Below are positions 60,307-64,000 of a stretch of DNA of 64,000 nucleotides, piece after piece. The DNA is from DATCLS01 sp036563805 (GTDB lineage Bacteria > Actinomycetota > Acidimicrobiia > Acidimicrobiales > VFJN01), in contig DATCLS010000050.1 of assembly GCA_036563805.1 (NCBI GenBank), forward strand, positions 1 to 64,000. Direction: 5' to 3'. Numbering within the stretch: the first letter of the stretch is position 1; every line of letters starts with the position of its first letter. The notes beneath the pieces were generated by a model that saw nothing but the letters and a program-made list of their open reading frames with translations, was not told the DNA's origin and made no database searches. The position numbers and the translations under genes were made by a program.

Positions 60307-61965
60307 GTGTCGAGTGACGCGTACCTGGGCCGGACGCTGGGCCGCTACACCATCGAGGCGACGATCGGCTCGGGCGGCTTCGCGACCGTGTACCGGGCGG
60401 TGGACACTGTGCTCGAGCGGCCCGTGGCCCTCAAGGTCCTCGACCCGAGCGCCCACCGCAACGACACGGTCGCCCGCCGGTTCGTCAACGAGGGCAAGTC
60501 GGTGGCGCGGCTCGACCACCCGGCGATCGTCCCCGTCTACGACGCCGGCCAGACCGACGGCCTGCTGTGGATGGCCATGCGCCTGGTCGAGGGCCCACCC
60601 CTCGACGACGCCTTCGCCCGGCGGCGGTTCAGCAGAGCCGAGGTGGCGGCGATCGTCGACCGCATCGCCGGGGCGCTCGACCACGCCCACGCCCAGGGTG
60701 TGGTCCACCGCGACGTGAAGCCGTCGAACATCCTGCTCGAGCACGGCGAGCCCGAGCGGGCCTGGCTGGCCGACTTCGGCATCGCCGCCACCGCCCGGAC
60801 CGCGGGCCGCTACACGACCGGCACGCTCGGCACCGCCGCCTACATGGCGCCCGAGCAGGCCCGGCCGGGCGACGTCGGGCCGTCGGCCGACATCTACTCG
60901 CTGGGCTGCGTCGTCTACCTGCTGGCCACCGGGCGGCCGCCGTTCCCCGGCGACGACCACGTCGGCCTGCTCATGGCGCACGCCACCGAGCCGGTGCCGC
61001 CCGTCGGCGACGAGGCGCTCGACGCCGTGCTGCGCCACGCCCTGGCCAAGAACCCGGCCGACCGGCCGCCGACGGCCAAAGCTTTGGCCGACGAGCTGCG
61101 GCCGGTGCTCGTCGACTCGGCCGCCCCCGACAGCTCCCTGGGCGACGCCCCCACCGCCCTGGGCGAGACCGCCGCCCACGAGGCGGCGATCGCCGAGCTG
61201 CGGCACCAGCCCACGCTCGCCTACGGGCCCTCGGCCATCGCCCCGCCCGACGCCGCGCTGCCGGTCCCTCCGCCCCCGCCCGGGTTCGGCGCCCCCGGTG
61301 CGGCGCCCGGCGGTGCACCTGGCGTGGCGCCCGGTTCCGGCCAGCCGGGTGCCGTGGCGCTCGGCGGCGTGCCCGGGGGAGGCGTGCCCGGCGGTGCGCC
61401 CGCGGTCGACCCCGCGCTGGCCGGGGCGCCGGCCAGCGGTCCCGGCGGCCATCCGGCCCCGTCCAAGCCGCCGACGGTGGCGGGCCGGGCGGCCCGGCGG
61501 GGGCGCCTGTGGTTCGCGGTGGGCCTGGCTCTCGTCCTCGCCGGCGTGGTCGCCGCCGTCGTGGCCCTGCTCAGCGGCGACGACGGCTCGGCCGACGACC
61601 TGCAGTGCGACGCCGCCGGCATCTGCTTCGACCTCCCCGAGGGGTGGGCGCTGGGCGAGGCCGAGCCGGGCCGGGGCCGGCTCGAGCGAGACGGCGAGGT
61701 CGTGGCCCTCTACCTCCACCAGCAGGACAGGGGCATCGACCTGATGGGCGCGCTGGCCCGCATGGACGGATGCGAGGTCGAGCCGGTCGAGGCCCCGGTG
61801 GGCGGCGAGGACGGCGCCGTATGCGACAACCCCGACGGCAGCGACCCCGAGTACATCGCGGCCGCCATCGTCAACGGCCGGGCGTGGCGGGTGATCTTCG
61901 CCCCCAACGTGCCGGCGAGCGACATCGACCACGTGGTCGACGGCATCGAGTTCCGGGCGCCGTAG
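60307..61965 (+). CDS. Transmembrane Ser/Thr protein kinase 2
   Basis: This 552-residue kinase has LGRYTIEATIGSGGFATVYRA, Lys in PVALKVLD, HRDVKPSN near residues 134-141, DFG near 155, GTAAYMAPEQARPG, and Hanks subdomains to about 275. A Pro/Gly/Ala-rich juxtamembrane linker (about 310-395; GGVPGGGVPGGAP) leads to a TM helix (LWFAVGLALVLAGVVAAVVALL, near 401-424) and an outer domain of about 125 residues with four or more Cys (LQCDAAGICFDLP, DGCEVEP, GAVCDNPDGSD). No PASTA domain is present. It differs in outer domain from kinase 1 at 48010-49395. Confidence 0.92.
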   Translation: MSSDAYLGRTLGRYTIEATIGSGGFATVYRAVDTVLERPVALKVLDPSAHRNDTVARRFVNEGKSVARLDHPAIVPVYDAGQTDGLLWMAMRLVEGPPLDDAFARRRFSRAEVAAIVDRIAGALDHAHAQGVVHRDVKPSNILLEHGEPERAWLADFGIAATARTAGRYTTGTLGTAAYMAPEQARPGDVGPSADIYSLGCVVYLLATGRPPFPGDDHVGLLMAHATEPVPPVGDEALDAVLRHALAKNPADRPPTAKALADELRPVLVDSAAPDSSLGDAPTALGETAAHEAAIAELRHQPTLAYGPSAIAPPDAALPVPPPPPGFGAPGAAPGGAPGVAPGSGQPGAVALGGVPGGGVPGGAPAVDPALAGAPASGPGGHPAPSKPPTVAGRAARRGRLWFAVGLALVLAGVVAAVVALLSGDDGSADDLQCDAAGICFDLPEGWALGEAEPGRGRLERDGEVVALYLHQQDRGIDLMGALARMDGCEVEPVEAPVGGEDGAVCDNPDGSDPEYIAAAIVNGRAWRVIFAPNVPASDIDHVVDGIEFRAP

Positions 61966-62001
61966 CGCGCGTCCGGGCGTTCCCGCCGGGCGGGGACGCT
62001 T

Positions 62002-62144
62002 GGCGATTCCGGCTGGCTCGCCGCCGCGGCCGCCCGACGCGACAGCTGCGGGCGGGGCGCGCCCGGCCGTCGTACCCTCGGGGCCACCGCCCGGCGATTC
62101 CGGCTGGCTCGCCGCCGCGGCCGCCGGACGCGACAGCTGCGGGC
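62002..62144. repeat. 52-bp direct repeat 91 bp apart
   Basis: GGCGATTCCGGCTGGCTCGC and the following bases to GACAGCTGCGGGC occur at 62002-62053 and 62093-62144 with one mismatch. The second copy ends 10 bp before the stop codon of the MFS gene. The gap 61966-62154 otherwise holds nothing. Confidence 0.85.
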
Positions 62145-62154
62145 CGGACGGCGG

Positions 62155-63417
62155 TCAGGCGGCGACCGGCTCGGGGTCGACCCGCGGGCCCGGCGCCGGG
62201 CGTGCGTCGGACCGCCGCCGGTGGGCCACCCAGACGGTGGCGACGGCCGTGGCCAGGCCGCCGGCCGCGATGCTCAGGCGGGCGTTCGAGGCGTCGGCGA
62301 TCCAGCCGACGAGCGGGCCGCCGATCGGCGTCGAGCCCAGCATCAGCATGGCCAGCAGCGCCAGCACCCGGCCTCGCATCGACGGCGAGGCGATGAGCTG
62401 GATGGCGGCGCTCGAGCCCGAGATCAGGAAGATCGACGTGAAGCCGACCGGCACCGCGGCCACGACCGCCAGCGGAAGCGTGGGGGCGCAGGCCAGGGCG
62501 AACATGGCGACCGCCAGGCCGGCACCCGTGCGCACCAGGAACGACAGGTCGACCGACTTGCGCCGGGCCACGGCCAGCGCCCCGCCCAGCGACCCGGTGC
62601 TCATCGCCGAGTAGAGCAGCGTGAAGCTGGTGGCGTCGCCGTCGAACGTGCGCTCGGCCAACAGCGGCAGCGACACCTGGTAGTTGAAGGCGGTGACGCC
62701 GACGACGCCGACGAGCGTGAGCGGCAGGCGCAGGTCGGGCGTGCGCCACATGTAGCGGAAGCCCTCGCGCAGCTGGCCCTTGGCCCGGCTCACCGGGGGC
62801 GCGGCCCGGAACGCCGAGCGGTCCATCCGCAGCAGGGCGCCGATCACGGCCAGGTAGCTCAGCGTGTTGACCACGAAGCAGGCGCCCGGGCCCGGGCCGG
62901 CGATGAGGGCCCCGGCCAGGGCCGGCCCCACGATCCGGGAGCCGGTCATGAGGGCGCTGTTGAGCCCGACCGCGTTGGGCAGGTCCTCGGGGGCGACCAG
63001 CTCGGACACGAGGACCCGGCGGGCCGGGTTGTCGAACGCCGTGATCGTCCCGAACAAGAGCGACAGCGCGTACATGGCGCCGACGGTCTGCGAGCCGGTC
63101 AGCACCAGCAGCGTGAACACCGCGGCCAGGCTCGTGTACGCCACCTGGGTGGTGAGCATGAGGCGGTGGCGGTCGACCCGGTCGACGAACAGGCCGGTCC
63201 ACGCGCCGCCGAGCAGCATGGGCAGGTACTCGCAGGCGGTGACGAGGCCGAGCGCGGTGCCGCTGTCGGTCAGGTCGAGGACGACCCAGACGATGGCGAC
63301 CGTCTGCATCCACGTCCCGGCCTGGCTGATCAGCTGCCCCGCGAAGAAGAGGCGGAAGTTGCGGGTCTTGAACGAGCGGAACGTGGTGCTGGTGTCGAGG
63401 CGGAGCCGACGCCTCAT
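62155..63417 (-). CDS. MFS transporter (EntS/enterobactin-exporter-like)
   Basis: This 420-residue transporter begins FRSFKTRNFRLFFAGQLISQAGTWMQTVAIVWVVLDLT (seen as RNFRLFFAGQLISQAGTWMQ), the hallmark of this MFS group, with the loop WTGLFVDRVDRHRLMLTTQ, the motif FDNPARRVLVSELVAPEDLPNAVGLNSALM (seen as NPARRVLVSELVAPEDLPNA) and ASPSMRGRVLALLAMLMLGSTPIG. Twelve helices are predicted. Its ATG overlaps the stop of the MarR gene (ATGA), so the pair is translationally coupled, suggesting regulated drug or metabolite efflux. Confidence 0.93.
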   Translation of the reverse strand: MRRRLRLDTSTTFRSFKTRNFRLFFAGQLISQAGTWMQTVAIVWVVLDLTDSGTALGLVTACEYLPMLLGGAWTGLFVDRVDRHRLMLTTQVAYTSLAAVFTLLVLTGSQTVGAMYALSLLFGTITAFDNPARRVLVSELVAPEDLPNAVGLNSALMTGSRIVGPALAGALIAGPGPGACFVVNTLSYLAVIGALLRMDRSAFRAAPPVSRAKGQLREGFRYMWRTPDLRLPLTLVGVVGVTAFNYQVSLPLLAERTFDGDATSFTLLYSAMSTGSLGGALAVARRKSVDLSFLVRTGAGLAVAMFALACAPTLPLAVVAAVPVGFTSIFLISGSSAAIQLIASPSMRGRVLALLAMLMLGSTPIGGPLVGWIADASNARLSIAAGGLATAVATVWVAHRRRSDARPAPGPRVDPEPVAA

Positions 63418-64000
63418 GGGCGCGGCCCCGGGTCGGCCGGGCCCTCCGGATCGGTCGTCTCCGCCGCCGGCGGGGTCTGGGGCGGCGCGGCGTTCGGCGG
63501 GCCGGCCGACGGCGCGGGGGTCGGCGGTGGCGCCGCCGACGGGCCGGCCAGGGCCTCGAGCACGTCGACGGCGGCCAGCAGGCGGGCGACGGCGTCGGGG
63601 TCGAGGTCGCCCAGGCGCCGGGCCAAGAGGGCGTTGCGGCGCTGGCGGCTGTGGTCCATCCGCCGATGACCCTCGGGCGTGACCGACACCCGGACCACCC
63701 GCCGGTCGTCGGGGTCGACCGTGCGGTCGACCAGCCCGTCGTCGGCCAGCTTGGCGACGATGCGGGTGATGGTCGGCGGCGCCACCTGCTCGATGGTGGC
63801 CAGCTCGCCCAGCGTCAGGCTGCCGTTGGCGTCGATGGCGGCGAGCACCGAGTGCTGCGACGGCGACAGGCCGGTGCCGGCCTGCTGCCGGAGCTGCCGG
63901 TGGATGCGGGCGATGGCCAGCCGCAGCCGGCCGGCCAGGTCACCGACGTCGGCGTCGGCGCCGGCCCGGGCGCCCAGCCCACGGCCGGGCTCGCTTTCGG
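63414..64000 (-). CDS. MarR-family transcriptional regulator (5' end outside window)
   Basis: The frame is open to the right edge and no convincing start is visible, so the first residues lie outside. The visible part has AGRLRLAIARIHRQLRQQ, GLSPSQHSVLAAIDANGSLTLGELATIEQVAPPTITRIVAKLADDGLVDRTVDPDDRRVVRVSVTPEG (seen as LSPSQHSVLAAIDANGSLTL, PPTITRIVAKLADDGLV and DPDDRRVVRVSVT), the winged helix of MarR. A 50-residue Pro/Ala tail follows. It probably represses the downstream efflux gene with which it overlaps by four bases. Confidence 0.92.
   Translation of the reverse strand, partial: ESEPGRGLGARAGADADVGDLAGRLRLAIARIHRQLRQQAGTGLSPSQHSVLAAIDANGSLTLGELATIEQVAPPTITRIVAKLADDGLVDRTVDPDDRRVVRVSVTPEGHRRMDHSRQRRNALLARRLGDLDPDAVARLLAAVDVLEALAGPSAAPPPTPAPSAGPPNAAPPQTPPAAETTDPEGPADPGPRP

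Overview
This 64 kb window is very GC-rich DNA from an actinobacterium. The mix of two luciferase-like F420-type oxidoreductases, DUF222 remnant, NIT-domain histidine kinases, encapsulin, Ser/Thr kinases, SCP2 and many acyl-CoA enzymes suggests Acidimicrobiia, but this is inference from gene content only. I saw no rRNA, tRNA, CRISPR array, replication origin, intact transposon or prophage. The window reads as ordinary chromosome with about 58 protein genes, few long operons and many single genes.

Layout. 1-5.5 kb: a sigma factor running off the left edge, a GH78 alpha-L-rhamnosidase, and a two-gene encapsulin iron store (encapsulated ferritin, then shell protein). 5.5-9.4 kb: a membrane protein divergent from a znuACB-like zinc importer, with a Fur/Zur-type palindrome between them. 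9.5-18 kb: alpha/beta hydrolases, an MFS exporter, a NIT-domain histidine kinase, an NTF2-like protein and a frameshifted Kelch-type protein. 18-22.4 kb: a crotonase and a sugar/polyol catabolic group (FGGY kinase facing a 2-hydroxyacid dehydrogenase and a class II aldolase). 22.5-27.1 kb: a tandem double-TetR regulator divergent from a P450, DUF35 and thiolase/Ltp operon. 27.2-29.3 kb: a second NIT-domain kinase, paralogous to the first. 29.3-41 kb: a PLP decarboxylase, a heptad-repeat membrane protein, a decayed DUF222 gene with a LexA box, SCP2, ChbG/YdjC, thermonuclease, thiolase, amidase, thioesterase, F420-type oxidoreductase and DedA. 41-56 kb: an alkyl-sulfatase-type MBL hydrolase, a methyltransferase/mismatch-glycosylase fusion, a second DedA, short-chain dehydrogenases, YceH, a Ser/Thr kinase, DsbA-like, PAP2, RecB-type nuclease, hydrolase and TetR. 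55.4-57.6 kb: a phosphate-uptake group (PhoU-like tail, DUF47, PiT). 57.6-64 kb: acyl-CoA synthetase, acidic DUF3060 lipoprotein, second Ser/Thr kinase, and an MFS exporter translationally coupled to a MarR regulator that runs off the right edge.

Themes. Lipid and acyl-CoA metabolism is scattered throughout (crotonase, thiolases, thioesterase, FadD, SDRs, SCP2, P450, DUF35). Metal and phosphate homeostasis is represented by encapsulated ferritin, ZnuABC and PiT/DUF47. Two patterns cut across the window. About 19 genes carry a TANNNT hexamer 6-9 bp before the start codon with no convincing Shine-Dalgarno, which suggests widespread leaderless transcription. At least eight genes have tandem duplications lying on or just beyond their stop codon. 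The best candidates for something new are the methyltransferase-Mug/TDG fusion, the tandem TetR protein, the two orphan NIT kinases and the SCP2 promoter overlapped by a LexA box left from a dead mobile gene.
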